From the NCBI GenBank assembly GCA_958446945.1, contig CAUCYJ010000005.1, forward strand, positions 1-33,834: a stretch of DNA of 33,834 nucleotides, written 5' to 3'. Of this stretch, positions 15,975-24,200 are shown piece by piece. The position numbers and the translations under genes are program-made. This DNA is from UBA9414 sp958446945 (GTDB lineage: Bacteria; Bacillota; Clostridia; Lachnospirales; Lachnospiraceae). The notes beneath the pieces were generated by a model, which had not been told where the DNA came from, made no database searches, and saw only the letters and a list, made by a program, of their open reading frames with translations. Position 1 is the first letter of the stretch; each line of letters starts with the position of its first letter.

Positions 15975-17297
15975 GTGATCAGGAAGAAATTTTTTATGAA
16001 TGTGCTTCCGGCAATGCTGGCATTTGCATTTACCGGTATATATGCAATTGTAGATGGTTGGTTTGTAGGCCAGAATATTGGAGATAATGGATTGGCCGCA
16101 ATTAATATAGCGTATCCTATCTCAGCATTGATCCAGGCAATGGCAAGTGGGATCGGAATGAGCGGCGCGATTCATATTGGAATTAGTATGGGAGAAGGGG
16201 AAAAAGAGAAAGAAAAAAGATATTTAGGAAACACTTTAATGCTGCTTGTCGTGACATGTATTTTACTGACAGCTATTTTGATTTTGACTTATCCGATCAT
16301 TCTTCGTGCATTTGGAGCAAAAGGCGAATTGATGGAGATGGCAAAGATTTATATCCGAATTATTATTATCGGAGGCGTATTCCAAATATTCAGTACCGGA
16401 CTTGTTCCGATTATTCGAAATTATGAAGGGGCTATGTATGCCATGGGCTCCATGATGGCGGGCTTTGTGACGAATGTAGTGTTGGACTGGTTATTTGTAA
16501 GTGTCTGGAAATGGGGGATGAGCGGCGCCGCTATTGCGACAATTGTAGGGCAGGCTGTGACAATGATTCCTTGTATTTTCTTTCTTGTTTGGAAGAAACT
16601 TCTGATCGGTTATGCAGATTACAGGCCAAAGAGTACAGTTCTGAAAGAAATTTTCCTTGTGGGAATTTCTCCGTTTGGATTGACGTTGTCACCGAATTTA
16701 ATTATTGTTATTTTGAATAAAGGGGCAATAGTCTATGGGGGAGTGTCAGCGACAGCCTGCTATGCAGTCATCAGTTATGTTGTCTGTGTCGCGCAGCTTT
16801 TACTGCAGGGAGTGGGCGACGGTGCACAGCCGCTTATCAGCTTCTATGAAGGCCTAAAGAAAAGAAAAGAACTGAAACAGATTCGGTTTATGACGTACGC
16901 ATTTTCAATAGTTTTGGCAGTATTCTGCATTGCATGGATGTATCTGTGCAGGAATGTATTTCCGATATTTTTTGGTGTATCAGCTTCCGTTGGGGATGAG
17001 GTCGGGGTTGTACTTCCGATTTTTCTGGCAGGACTTTTATTTTTTGCGTACACAAGAGTAACAACTGCATATTTTTATGCGATTAAGAAAAATAAGTACG
17101 CGTATCTTTTAATTTACGGCGAACCGATTTTGATGACACTTTTGATTTTGTGTATTCTCGGTCCGGTATTCGGACTCTATGGTGTCTGGTATTCTGTGCC
17201 GGTAACACAGAGTATCATGGCTGTGATCAGTTTTGTGTTGATTCAGATCGAAAAGCGGGAACATGAAAATACATGGTTTTTAGACGTGGAATCATAA
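15975..17297 (+). CDS. MATE-family multidrug/metabolite exporter
   Basis: This 440-residue inner-membrane protein has about twelve hydrophobic helices in two similar halves. The N-terminus NVLPAMLAFAFTGIYAIVDGWFVGQNIGDNGLAAINIAYPI is the MATE signature, and the second half repeats the pattern around GISPFGLTLSPNLI and GVGDGAQPLISFYEG. MATE proteins expel cationic drugs or metabolites in exchange for sodium or protons; the substrate here is unknown. The start is GTG 15975 after GAAGGG. An in-frame ATG at 15996 is less likely because it trims the conserved first helix. It is a single gene with its own promoter and terminator. Confidence 0.93.
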   Translation: MIRKKFFMNVLPAMLAFAFTGIYAIVDGWFVGQNIGDNGLAAINIAYPISALIQAMASGIGMSGAIHIGISMGEGEKEKEKRYLGNTLMLLVVTCILLTAILILTYPIILRAFGAKGELMEMAKIYIRIIIIGGVFQIFSTGLVPIIRNYEGAMYAMGSMMAGFVTNVVLDWLFVSVWKWGMSGAAIATIVGQAVTMIPCIFFLVWKKLLIGYADYRPKSTVLKEIFLVGISPFGLTLSPNLIIVILNKGAIVYGGVSATACYAVISYVVCVAQLLLQGVGDGAQPLISFYEGLKKRKELKQIRFMTYAFSIVLAVFCIAWMYLCRNVFPIFFGVSASVGDEVGVVLPIFLAGLLFFAYTRVTTAYFYAIKKNKYAYLLIYGEPILMTLLILCILGPVFGLYGVWYSVPVTQSIMAVISFVLIQIEKREHENTWFLDVES

Positions 17298-17301
17298 AAA
17301 T

Positions 17302-17346
17302 ACGCTGTCTCCGAAAAAATTTTTTCCGGAGGCAGCGTGTTTTTTA
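17302..17346. terminator. Bidirectional terminator between the MATE gene and sdaAA
   Basis: ACGCTGTCTCCG (17302-17313) pairs with CGGAGGCAGCGT (17327-17338) with one G-U pair, around an A6T6 loop region. GTTTTTTATTT follows on the plus strand and TATTTTTATG on the minus strand. Confidence 0.88.
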
Positions 17347-17385
17347 TTTAATGATTTTGTAAAGATGATCTGTCTGGAAATGAAT

Positions 17386-18261
17386 TTATTTTCCGCAGAT
17401 CTGACAGCCAAGCTGACAGCCCGTTGGTGTTCCGGCGCATCCGCCCATAGCTGTTTCGCGCAGCTCAAATGGGAGGCTTTTGCCGACACGATACATAGCT
17501 TCCGCCATTTCATCAAACGGGATTGGCTGTGTAACACCTGCCAGTGCGAGTTCAGCACAAGTAAGAGCATTAGCAACACCGATCGCATTTCGGCCCTGAC
17601 AAGGAGATTCCACAAGTCCGGCAATTGGATCACAGACAAGTCCGAGTAAATTAGACAGTGCAAAGCAGGCTGCCTGCATACACATATCCGGAGTTCCGCC
17701 AAGGATTTCAACGGCAGCAGAAGCAGCCATTGCGGAAGCGGCACCAACTTCAGCCTGACATCCGGCTTCAGCTCCAGATACAGATGCATTTCTCATTAAG
17801 ATATATCCAAGAGCACTGGCATTAAGAAGACCATTGTGGATTGCTTCGTCAGATAACTCATGAGTTTCTTTCAGAGCTAAAAGCACGCCCGGAAGTACTC
17901 CGGAAGAACCGGCAGTCGGGGCTGCAACAATCAGACCCATTGTGGCATTTACTTCAAGAACAGCCATGCTGTAGGCGATCGCTCTGGAGAGTGTAGGACC
18001 ACAAATGTTTTTGCCTGCTTCTCTTTGCTCATTTACTTTTTTTGCTTCACCGCCAAGAAGTCCTCCAATTGATTTGCGAGGATGCTTGATTGGTTCAGTA
18101 GCTGAATTTTGCATAATCTTCAGTACAGTATCTAATTTTTCTGTGATTTCTTCATCTGTAAGAGAACCGCATGTCATCTCACGGCGCCGCATCGCATAAG
18201 AAATCGGAATTTGCTCTTTGCGGCACATTTCCAGCAATTCCTGTCCTGATAAAAAGTCCAT
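17386..18261 (-). CDS. sdaAA: L-serine dehydratase, iron-sulfur-dependent, alpha subunit
   Basis: The 291-residue subunit deaminates L-serine to pyruvate and ammonia using a 4Fe-4S cluster. Landmarks are the RKSIGGLLGGEA loop, GLIVAAPTAGSSGVLPG, SVSGAEAGCQAEVGAASAMAA, CDPIAGLVESPCQGRNAIG and a cysteine-rich C-terminus (GGCAGTPTGCQLGCQICGK) that supplies cluster ligands. It follows the beta subunit by 12 bases on the same strand, the usual two-gene form in Clostridia. The start has GGAGG in front. Length is normal. Confidence 0.97.
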   Translation of the reverse strand: MDFLSGQELLEMCRKEQIPISYAMRRREMTCGSLTDEEITEKLDTVLKIMQNSATEPIKHPRKSIGGLLGGEAKKVNEQREAGKNICGPTLSRAIAYSMAVLEVNATMGLIVAAPTAGSSGVLPGVLLALKETHELSDEAIHNGLLNASALGYILMRNASVSGAEAGCQAEVGAASAMAASAAVEILGGTPDMCMQAACFALSNLLGLVCDPIAGLVESPCQGRNAIGVANALTCAELALAGVTQPIPFDEMAEAMYRVGKSLPFELRETAMGGCAGTPTGCQLGCQICGK

Positions 18262-18273
18262 AATCTATTCCTC

Positions 18274-18942
18274 CTACATCTGCACGAGCATAAGCTCTGT
18301 TACGTGCTGATTTGTTTTAATTCGGTCAAGAACAGCAGCAGGAATCTGCTCGTCAGATTCCACAACTGTGTAAGCTTTCGCACCCTTATCTTCGCGGAAG
18401 AGGCGCATAAATGCAATATTTACATTTTCCTCTGCAAGACATTGAGTAATGTGTGCGACAACACCTGGTTTATCAATCTGCTGAACAATGAGAGTACTGT
18501 ATTCGCCGGTAAATTCCACATCAATATTGTTGATACGGGCAATACGGATCTTACCGCCTCCAATGGATTCTCCGCGGATAGAAAGGGTGTGGCCTTCTGT
18601 ACCGATAAGATCGATATCCGCTGTATTCGGATGGTTCATAACCGTTTCCTCATCGATGATAAATTCGTATTCAACGCCCCATTCTTTTGCAAGTTCAAAT
18701 GCATCACGAATTCGTTCATCATCTGTAGAGAAGCCAAGAATACCGCCAAGAAGTGCACGGTCTGTTCCATGTCCATGGTATGTTTTAGAAAAAGAACCAT
18801 AAAGTGTAAAGGTTACTTTTTTTACTTCTTGGGCAAGCATTTTTCTTGCTAGAAGACCAATGGCACAGGCTCCGGCTGTATGTGAGCTGGATGGACCGAT
18901 CATATTCGGGCCAATGACATCAAAAATACTTAGAAAGTTCAT
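18274..18942 (-). CDS. sdaAB: L-serine dehydratase, iron-sulfur-dependent, beta subunit
   Basis: The 222-residue subunit has the conserved substrate motif GPSSSHTAG near the N-terminus, a GHGTDRALLGGILG segment and a C-terminal ACT domain (about 148-222) of the kind that binds amino-acid effectors. It pairs with the alpha subunit downstream to convert serine to pyruvate. The start is ATG 18942 with GGAGG; the open frame extends further upstream to 19125 but that part is low-complexity and has no ribosome site. A possible -10 (TATATT) lies about 45 bases upstream, but no good -35 is seen. Confidence 0.96.
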   Translation of the reverse strand: MNFLSIFDVIGPNMIGPSSSHTAGACAIGLLARKMLAQEVKKVTFTLYGSFSKTYHGHGTDRALLGGILGFSTDDERIRDAFELAKEWGVEYEFIIDEETVMNHPNTADIDLIGTEGHTLSIRGESIGGGKIRIARINNIDVEFTGEYSTLIVQQIDKPGVVAHITQCLAEENVNIAFMRLFREDKGAKAYTVVESDEQIPAAVLDRIKTNQHVTELMLVQM

Positions 18943-19110
18943 TATATTATCCTCCATGAAATTATTCATAAGATTAATATAGCATACTTCTTTTACTTGA
19001 AAAAGAAGTTTTAGAAAGTTAATATAGAAGAAAAAGAGTTTTTTATCATTCTTGTGTAAAGAAGATGGATGATTCGATATTATGAAACCAGAAACGAAAG
19101 GAGACATTAT

Positions 19111-20073
19111 ATGAAGTATAGACACTTAAAAGGATATCATGGCATTATCGTACTTGTGCTTAGCGCGGCGGTTATTTTTGGAATTGCACCGATATTTGGC
19201 GCAGGACTTGGAATTTACGGTTCACTATTGGGCGAATTGATGATACTGGCAGTCGCAGTAGTAACGGTACTGGCAGCCAGAGTTGATTTAAAAGAAGTAT
19301 TTCCGATACATCGGCCGAAAGCTCTTGGGTTATTGGGAACATTATTAATCTGGGGAGCAACCTACGTATGTGTAATGGCGCTGACAATGCTTCTTGCTTA
19401 TTTCTTTCCGGAAGAAGTGACAGGAGCAGGTGCAGGGCTTAGCGAGGCAATTCTGAGTACGCCAATGCTGATCGCAGCTGTAATTGTTGCAGTATCACCG
19501 GCAATCTGTGAGGAGGCAGTTTTTCGCGGGGTATTCCTGCATAGTCTGCAGGGAATCCGGCAGAAATGGATTGTGATCCTCCTTGTCGGTGTGATTTTCG
19601 GGGCATTTCACGGAAGTATCTGGAAGTTACTTCCAACGTCAGTGCTTGGAATGGTTATGACGTATATTGTGTTGGAGACAGATAATCTTGTCTATTCTGG
19701 ATTCCTTCATTTTATTAATAACCTTCTTCCGATACTTATGATGGGAGCCCTTAGCAACACGTACGAGGCAATGGGTGGCATTGATGCAATTATGGAAGAG
19801 AGTATGCAGATCCCAATGGCGTCAGTTGGAATTTACTTTCTAATGGCAGCAGGAGCCCCGCTTGTGTTTTATATTGGTAGGTATTGCCTGAAACGAAGTG
19901 TACATGGGTATACAGAAGGTCTTTTCACAAAGAATCAGGTAAAACCGGTATTGCTCCTTATATTTATTGGTATTCTGATTGGAATCGCAGGTGTGTTTCT
20001 CATTGCCTGTTCATTCATCTTTGAAATGCCGGGAAACTTGAGTGGATTTAGTGAGATACAGGGCCTGTATTAG
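19111..20073 (+). CDS. CPBP-family intramembrane metalloprotease (Abi/CAAX type)
   Basis: The 320-residue protein has about eight hydrophobic helices and the three CPBP motifs: EEAVFRG (E134, E135, R139), FGAFHG (H167) and HFINN (H200, N203). These form the membrane-embedded active site of the Rce1/CAAX protease family. Bacterial members are linked to bacteriocin self-immunity, signal peptide processing or protein secretion, but no bacteriocin gene is seen nearby, so the role is open. The start is ATG 19111 behind GAAAGGAG. An in-frame ATG at 19069 has no ribosome site. Confidence 0.88.
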   Translation: MKYRHLKGYHGIIVLVLSAAVIFGIAPIFGAGLGIYGSLLGELMILAVAVVTVLAARVDLKEVFPIHRPKALGLLGTLLIWGATYVCVMALTMLLAYFFPEEVTGAGAGLSEAILSTPMLIAAVIVAVSPAICEEAVFRGVFLHSLQGIRQKWIVILLVGVIFGAFHGSIWKLLPTSVLGMVMTYIVLETDNLVYSGFLHFINNLLPILMMGALSNTYEAMGGIDAIMEESMQIPMASVGIYFLMAAGAPLVFYIGRYCLKRSVHGYTEGLFTKNQVKPVLLLIFIGILIGIAGVFLIACSFIFEMPGNLSGFSEIQGLY

Positions 20074-20165
20074 ATAAGAGCCGGGTGTATATTGTGGATT
20101 TGGAACTTTTGAGAAAGAAGATGAAGTATACAGATAAATCAGTGTAAATTTTATAAAAATTGTGC

Positions 20166-20171
20166 TATAAT
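20166..20171 (+). promoter_or_regulatory. Extended -10 promoter for the c-di-AMP receptor gene
   Basis: TGCTATAAT is an extended -10 box with no clear -35. It lies 78 bases before the start codon and gives the gene its own transcript apart from the protease gene. Confidence 0.55.
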
Positions 20172-20248
20172 ACGAATAAATATCAATGCGAAAAGCATTT
20201 ACTCACTGTTATTATTATATGGCAGGAGAACCGGAAGGAGTGACAGTT

Positions 20249-20584
20249 ATGAAATTGATTTTTGCAGTAATTAGAGATGAAGATGCCGGAAAGGCAGTCA
20301 AGAAATTGAACGAGAATAGATTCAGTGTAACGAAGCTTATGAGTACAGGTGGATTCTTAAGAAGTGGAAATACAACACTGATGATCGGTATTGATGATGA
20401 GAACGTGGAAGCAGTTATGGATATTCTGAAAGAGGAATGTGCAAAGCGTTCTGAAATTGAAATTGCGATGCCATATATGCCGGGTGGTGTTCCAATGATG
20501 AACTACTCTTATGTTCCAATCAAGGCAGAAGTTGGTGGAGCGACTGTGTTTGTTGTGGATGTATGTGATTTTCGTAAAGTATAA
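20249..20584 (+). CDS. darA: Cyclic-di-AMP receptor protein (DarA/PstA, DUF970)
   Basis: The 111-residue protein is a PII-like trimeric c-di-AMP binder. It shows the family core MKLIFAVIRDEDAGKAVKKL, FSVTKLMSTGGFLRSGNTTLMIGIDDENV and the closing GGATVFVVDV. The T-STGGFLR-GN loop contacts the nucleotide in solved structures of the family. The downstream target is not established. The start is ATG 20249 behind GGAAGGAG; a frame reading from 20186 adds 21 unconserved residues. It is monocistronic, ending in a strong terminator. A potassium uptake operon, a classic c-di-AMP target in Firmicutes, lies 2.3 kb away. Confidence 0.94.
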   Translation: MKLIFAVIRDEDAGKAVKKLNENRFSVTKLMSTGGFLRSGNTTLMIGIDDENVEAVMDILKEECAKRSEIEIAMPYMPGGVPMMNYSYVPIKAEVGGATVFVVDVCDFRKV

Positions 20585-20639
20585 ATGGCAGTAAGAGTAC
20601 AAGTAACAAAAGATAAAAGAAGAGCAGTGTAATGAAAGA

Positions 20640-20692
20640 AAGAGCAGCCGTTTCGTGATTTGAAGATCATAAAACGGCTGCTCTTAAATTTT
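20640..20692. terminator. Bidirectional terminator between darA and pckA
   Basis: AAGAGCAGCCGTTT (20640-20653, one extra A) pairs with AAACGGCTGCTCTT (20672-20685), followed on the plus strand by AAATTTTAT. On the minus strand the stem is followed by TCTTTCTTTC, so both convergent genes can use it. Confidence 0.85.
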
Positions 20693-20712
20693 ATAGATTT
20701 ATGATTGCATTT

Positions 20713-22317
20713 TTATAACTGTGGTCCTGCAGAAACTAATGCTTTACCGGCTTCGTTTCCTTCATATTTTGCAAAATTCTTCACGAATCTCTGTGCAAGG
20801 TCTTTTGCTTTTTCATCCCACTCAGCTGCATTTGCATACGTATCGCGTGGATCTAAGATAGCAGGATTAACGCCCGGGAGCTCTGTCGGAACTTCAAAGT
20901 TGAAGTAAGGGATTGTCTTTGTTGGTGCGTTTTTAATATCTCCGTTTAAGATTGCATCGATGATTCCACGAGTATCTTTAATAGAGATACGTTTTCCTGT
21001 TCCATTCCATCCTGTATTTACAAGATAAGCTTTTGCACCATTTGCTTCCATTCTCTTAACAAGTTCTTCAGCATATTTTGTTGGGTGCAGTTCCAGGAAT
21101 GCCTGGCCGAAGCAAGCAGAGAAGGTAGGAGTTGGCTCTGTGATTCCACGCTCTGTACCTGCAAGTTTTGCTGTAAATCCAGACAGGAAGTAGTATTCTG
21201 TCTGTTCTGGTGTCAGCACAGATACCGGAGGAAGTACTCCGAATGCATCTGCAGACAGGAAGATAACATTTTTTGCTGCCGGAGCTGCTGAAATCGGACG
21301 AACGATTTTTTCAATATGCTCAATCGGATAAGATACACGAGTATTTTCAGTTACACTCTTATCATCAAAGTCAATGTTACCATTTTCGTCTAATGTTACA
21401 TTTTCAAGAAGAGCGTTTCTCTTAATTGCGTTATAAATATCCGGTTCAGATTCTTTGTCAAGGTTAATAACTTTTGCGTAGCATCCGCCTTCAAAGTTAA
21501 AGATTCCGTTGTCATCCCAACCGTGCTCATCATCACCAATCAGAAGACGTTTCGGATCTGTAGATAATGTTGTCTTACCTGTGCCTGACAGACCAAAGAA
21601 GATTGCTGTATTTTCGCCGTTCAGGTCTGTGTTTGCAGAGCAGTGCATGGAAGCAATTCCTTTTAATGGAAGGTAATAGTTCATCATAGAGAACATACCT
21701 TTTTTCATTTCTCCGCCGTACCATGTATTTACAATAACCTGTTCGCGGCTTGTGATGTTGAACATTACTGCTGTTTCAGAGTTCAGTCCAAGTTCTTTGT
21801 AATTTTCTACTTTTGCTTTAGAAGCATTGTATACGATAAAGTCTGGCTCAAAGCTCTTAAGCTCTTCTTCCGTTGGCTCAATAAACATATTTTTAACAAA
21901 GTGTGCCTGCCAAGCAACTTCCATAATAAAACGGATAGCCATGCGAGTATCTTTGTTAGCGCCGCAGAATGCATCTACTACAAAAAGTCTCTTGTCAGAG
22001 AGCTCTTTTAAAGCGATCTCTTTTACGGCGTTCCATGTCTCTTCAGAAGCCGGGTGGTTATCATTCTTGTACTCGTCAGAAGTCCACCATACAGTATCTT
22101 TAGAATTCTCATCCATAACGATGAATTTATCTTTTGGGGAACGTCCTGTGTAAACACCAGTCATAACATTGACTGCGCCAAGCTCACTCTCCTGACCTTT
22201 TTCAAATCCTGTCAGATCTGCCTTTGTTTCTTCTTCGAATAACATTTCGTAAGAAGGATTGTGTACGATTTCCGGGGTTCCTGTGATCCCGTATTTACTT
22301 AAATTGATTTCTGCCAT
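20713..22317 (-). CDS. pckA: Phosphoenolpyruvate carboxykinase (ATP)
   Basis: The 534-residue enzyme interconverts oxaloacetate and PEP with ATP/ADP. In anaerobes it often runs toward oxaloacetate in succinate/propionate fermentation; which way it runs here is not visible. Landmarks are the substrate arginine segment GRSPKDKF (58-65), P-loop GLSGTGKTT (242-250), the metal-binding LIGDDEHGWDD and the adenine-binding ISIKDTRGIIDAIL. Length and motifs match the ATP-type class and no change in active-site residues is evident. The start has AAGAGGT in front. It is monocistronic, with a leader of about 105 bases and a strong terminator. Confidence 0.98.
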   Translation of the reverse strand: MAEINLSKYGITGTPEIVHNPSYEMLFEEETKADLTGFEKGQESELGAVNVMTGVYTGRSPKDKFIVMDENSKDTVWWTSDEYKNDNHPASEETWNAVKEIALKELSDKRLFVVDAFCGANKDTRMAIRFIMEVAWQAHFVKNMFIEPTEEELKSFEPDFIVYNASKAKVENYKELGLNSETAVMFNITSREQVIVNTWYGGEMKKGMFSMMNYYLPLKGIASMHCSANTDLNGENTAIFFGLSGTGKTTLSTDPKRLLIGDDEHGWDDNGIFNFEGGCYAKVINLDKESEPDIYNAIKRNALLENVTLDENGNIDFDDKSVTENTRVSYPIEHIEKIVRPISAAPAAKNVIFLSADAFGVLPPVSVLTPEQTEYYFLSGFTAKLAGTERGITEPTPTFSACFGQAFLELHPTKYAEELVKRMEANGAKAYLVNTGWNGTGKRISIKDTRGIIDAILNGDIKNAPTKTIPYFNFEVPTELPGVNPAILDPRDTYANAAEWDEKAKDLAQRFVKNFAKYEGNEAGKALVSAGPQL

Positions 22318-22428
22318 CGTATGTTACCTCTTTTCTAAAAAATATAAATATAATAAATAGGATAACCACCTGCCAATGCAGGCATTATTTAAAGTAAAGA
22401 AAGTGAATTATTTCACAATCTCAAGTTC

Positions 22429-22456
22429 ATTATACATGATTATGGGATAAAATCAA
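22429..22456 (-). promoter_or_regulatory. Promoter of pckA
   Basis: On the minus strand TTGATT (22456-22451), 16-base spacer, TATAAT (22434-22429). The leader of about 105 bases contains a small CCTGC/GCAGG hairpin near 22370-22383 with no T run. Confidence 0.6.
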
Positions 22457-22505
22457 TAAAATTTCTCTGAAATGTTTGAAACCTTCGAAAATAGATGACG
22501 ATTAG

Positions 22506-22514
22506 TGTTATAAT
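22506..22514 (+). promoter_or_regulatory. Extended -10 promoter of an orphan small transcript
   Basis: TGTTATAAT is a consensus extended -10. A partial -35 (TCGAAA at 22485-22490) is 18 bases upstream. It points away from pckA toward a strong terminator at 22665-22704. Confidence 0.55.
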
Positions 22515-22519
22515 TAATC

Positions 22520-22704
22520 GCAAAGAACTAACTAATCTTACAGAGGAAATGGGTATGAGTGGATGGGATTTGCGTATTGCAAAATCTCGGCATCGGTACT
22601 TGGAAATGTGACTTGGCACGAAATGGAATATCTGATAAGAGAAGAATAAGATGATATGTGATAGAAAGAAGAGACATGACAAAAGTTGTGTCTCTTCTTT
22701 TTAA
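22520..22704 (+). ncRNA. Candidate small RNA or small-peptide transcript of about 185 nt
   Basis: This unit is bounded by an extended -10 promoter and a strong terminator and sits in the 530-base gap between pckA and ktrB. It holds two overlapping short frames. One is 18 codons from ATG 22555 with a good site (AGAGGA, spacer seven) and reads MSGWDLRIAKSRHRYLEM. The other is 28 codons from ATG 22563 with no good site and reads MGFAYCKISASVLGNVTWHE and on to EYLIREE. The second looks more protein-like, so the unit may be a small RNA, a peptide gene or a decayed gene fragment. I recognise no RNA family. Confidence 0.4.
22665..22704 (+). terminator. Strong terminator of the small transcript
   Basis: AAAGAAGAGACA (22665-22676) pairs with TGTCTCTTCTTT (22689-22700). 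Four further inner pairs (two of them G-U) close an AAAA tetraloop. The T run is at 22698-22702. Confidence 0.85.
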
Positions 22705-22787
22705 GTGGCGATGCCATTACGTTTGAGTGGATGAAATCTTTATACAATCTTAATATGAAATGATATTTTACTTATACCGACTTTATA

Positions 22788-22817
22788 TTGTTTGCGCTAT
22801 GCTATAGGAACTATAAA
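22788..22817 (+). promoter_or_regulatory. Promoter of the ktrB operon
   Basis: TTGTTT (22788-22793), 18-base spacer, TATAAA (22812-22817). The TTG of the -35 box is also the start of a longer open frame, which is therefore not the real start of ktrB. Confidence 0.45.
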
Positions 22818-22847
22818 GAACATATAAAGAAGAGGCAGAGAATTCAC

Positions 22848-24182
22848 ATGCGTTGGAAAAACAGGAAGAAGCATATCACATCTTTTCAAATTATCAGTTT
22901 GGGATTTATGGGTGTTATTTTATTAGGAAGTTTTCTTTTGACGCTTCCGATGGCGACACAGAATGGAGAGGGAGCGCCTTTTGGCGATGCGTTATTTACT
23001 GCGACATCTGCAGTATGTGTTACAGGGCTTATTATTTATGATACAGCATCCTATTGGTCTGTGTTTGGACAGGGAGTCATATTGATGTTGATTCAAATTG
23101 GCGGAATGGGAGTTGTTACAGTTGCAGTTGCAATCGCAACAATTTCTGGACGTAAGATTGGTCTGATGCAAAGAAGTGTCATGCAGGAAGCAATTTCCGC
23201 ACACCAGGTCGGTGGAATTGTCCGTATGACTAAATTTATTTTGAAGACGAGTATTTTGATTGAAGTTATTGGGGCAGCGCTTCTTTCTACAGTTTTTTGC
23301 AGAGATTTTGGATTGGAAAAAGGAATCTGGTACGGAGTCTTTCACTCTATTTCAGCATTTTGTAATGCGGGATTTGATTTGCTGGGAGTGAGGGAACCAT
23401 TTTCTTCGCTGACATCTTATAGTATACAGCCGATAGTGAATCTTACGATTATGTCATTGATTATTATTGGGGGGATTGGATTTCTAACATGGGCAGATAT
23501 TCAGAAAAATAAATGGCATATAAAGAAATACCGGATGCAAAGTAAAGTCATTTTGTCAGTAACGGCTGGTTTAATTTTTATTCCGGCAATCTATTTTTTC
23601 TTTTGTGAATTTGCAGATATGTCAATGAAAGAGCGTATATGGAATTCTTTGTTTCAATCGGTAACTCCTCGTACGGCAGGATTTAATACAACCGATTTAA
23701 CAAGACTTAGTGAGACGGGTATTTTAGTGATGATTCTTTTGATGCTTGTAGGAGGATCTCCGGGTTCAACGGCTGGAGGAATGAAGACGACGACAGTAGC
23801 AGTGCTATTTGCATCAGCAGTATCGGTGTTCCGCAAAAAGGAGTATGCTCACTTTTTTGGGAGAAGAATTCAGGAAGATTCATTAAAAAATGCATCGACG
23901 ATTATGATGATGTATCTTGTGTTGTTTCTTGGAGGGGGAATGATGATTAGTTCTATTGATGGCATACCACTTCTGGAAGCATTGTTTGAAACAAGTTCAG
24001 CAATTGGAACCGTTGGTTTATCTTTAGGAATAACGCCAGAGCTTAGCGGAATTTCACATGCAATTTTGATTGGATTAATGTTTTTTGGAAGAGTGGGAGG
24101 TTTGACACTTATTTTTGCTGCTTTGGCAGAAAAAAGAAGCGGAAATGCAAGACTTCCACAGGAAAAAATTACAGTAGGATAG
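22848..24182 (+). CDS. ktrB: Potassium uptake channel subunit, TrkH/KtrB family
   Basis: The 444-residue membrane protein forms the potassium-conducting subunit. Four pore-loop repeats are expected; the first reads FTATSAVCVTGL, and later loops include ISAFCNAGFDLLG, VTPRTAGFNTTD and SSAIGTVGLSLG, each with a selectivity-filter glycine. Length matches KtrB rather than the longer TrkH. The start is ATG 22848 after GAGGCAGAG. The gene is followed after 18 bases by its regulatory subunit ktrA. The operon continues into a small membrane peptide and a KdpD/KdpE-like pair. Confidence 0.94.
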   Translation: MRWKNRKKHITSFQIISLGFMGVILLGSFLLTLPMATQNGEGAPFGDALFTATSAVCVTGLIIYDTASYWSVFGQGVILMLIQIGGMGVVTVAVAIATISGRKIGLMQRSVMQEAISAHQVGGIVRMTKFILKTSILIEVIGAALLSTVFCRDFGLEKGIWYGVFHSISAFCNAGFDLLGVREPFSSLTSYSIQPIVNLTIMSLIIIGGIGFLTWADIQKNKWHIKKYRMQSKVILSVTAGLIFIPAIYFFFCEFADMSMKERIWNSLFQSVTPRTAGFNTTDLTRLSETGILVMILLMLVGGSPGSTAGGMKTTTVAVLFASAVSVFRKKEYAHFFGRRIQEDSLKNASTIMMMYLVLFLGGGMMISSIDGIPLLEALFETSSAIGTVGLSLGITPELSGISHAILIGLMFFGRVGGLTLIFAALAEKRSGNARLPQEKITVG

Positions 24183-24200
24183 AAGGAGGAGTCATCCGTT

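Noticed and set aside
17302..17338. A6T6 palindrome as a protein-binding site
   Set aside because: It forms the inner part of a terminator hairpin, which explains it.
17292..17789. 165-codon minus-strand ORF over sdaAA and the terminator
   Set aside because: It is another frame of sdaAA and runs through the terminator hairpin.
18304..18852. 182-codon plus-strand ORF opposite sdaAB
   Set aside because: It is antisense to a conserved gene and has no recognisable motif or ribosome site.
18943..19125. N-terminal extension of sdaAB
   Set aside because: It is a low-complexity stretch without homology pattern; GGAGG marks ATG 18942.
22370..22383. Hairpin in the pckA leader as a riboswitch or attenuator
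   Set aside because: The stem is only five base pairs with no T run and no alternative structure visible.
22788..22847. TTG start for ktrB at 22788
   Set aside because: The TTG is part of the likely -35 box and would precede the transcript start.
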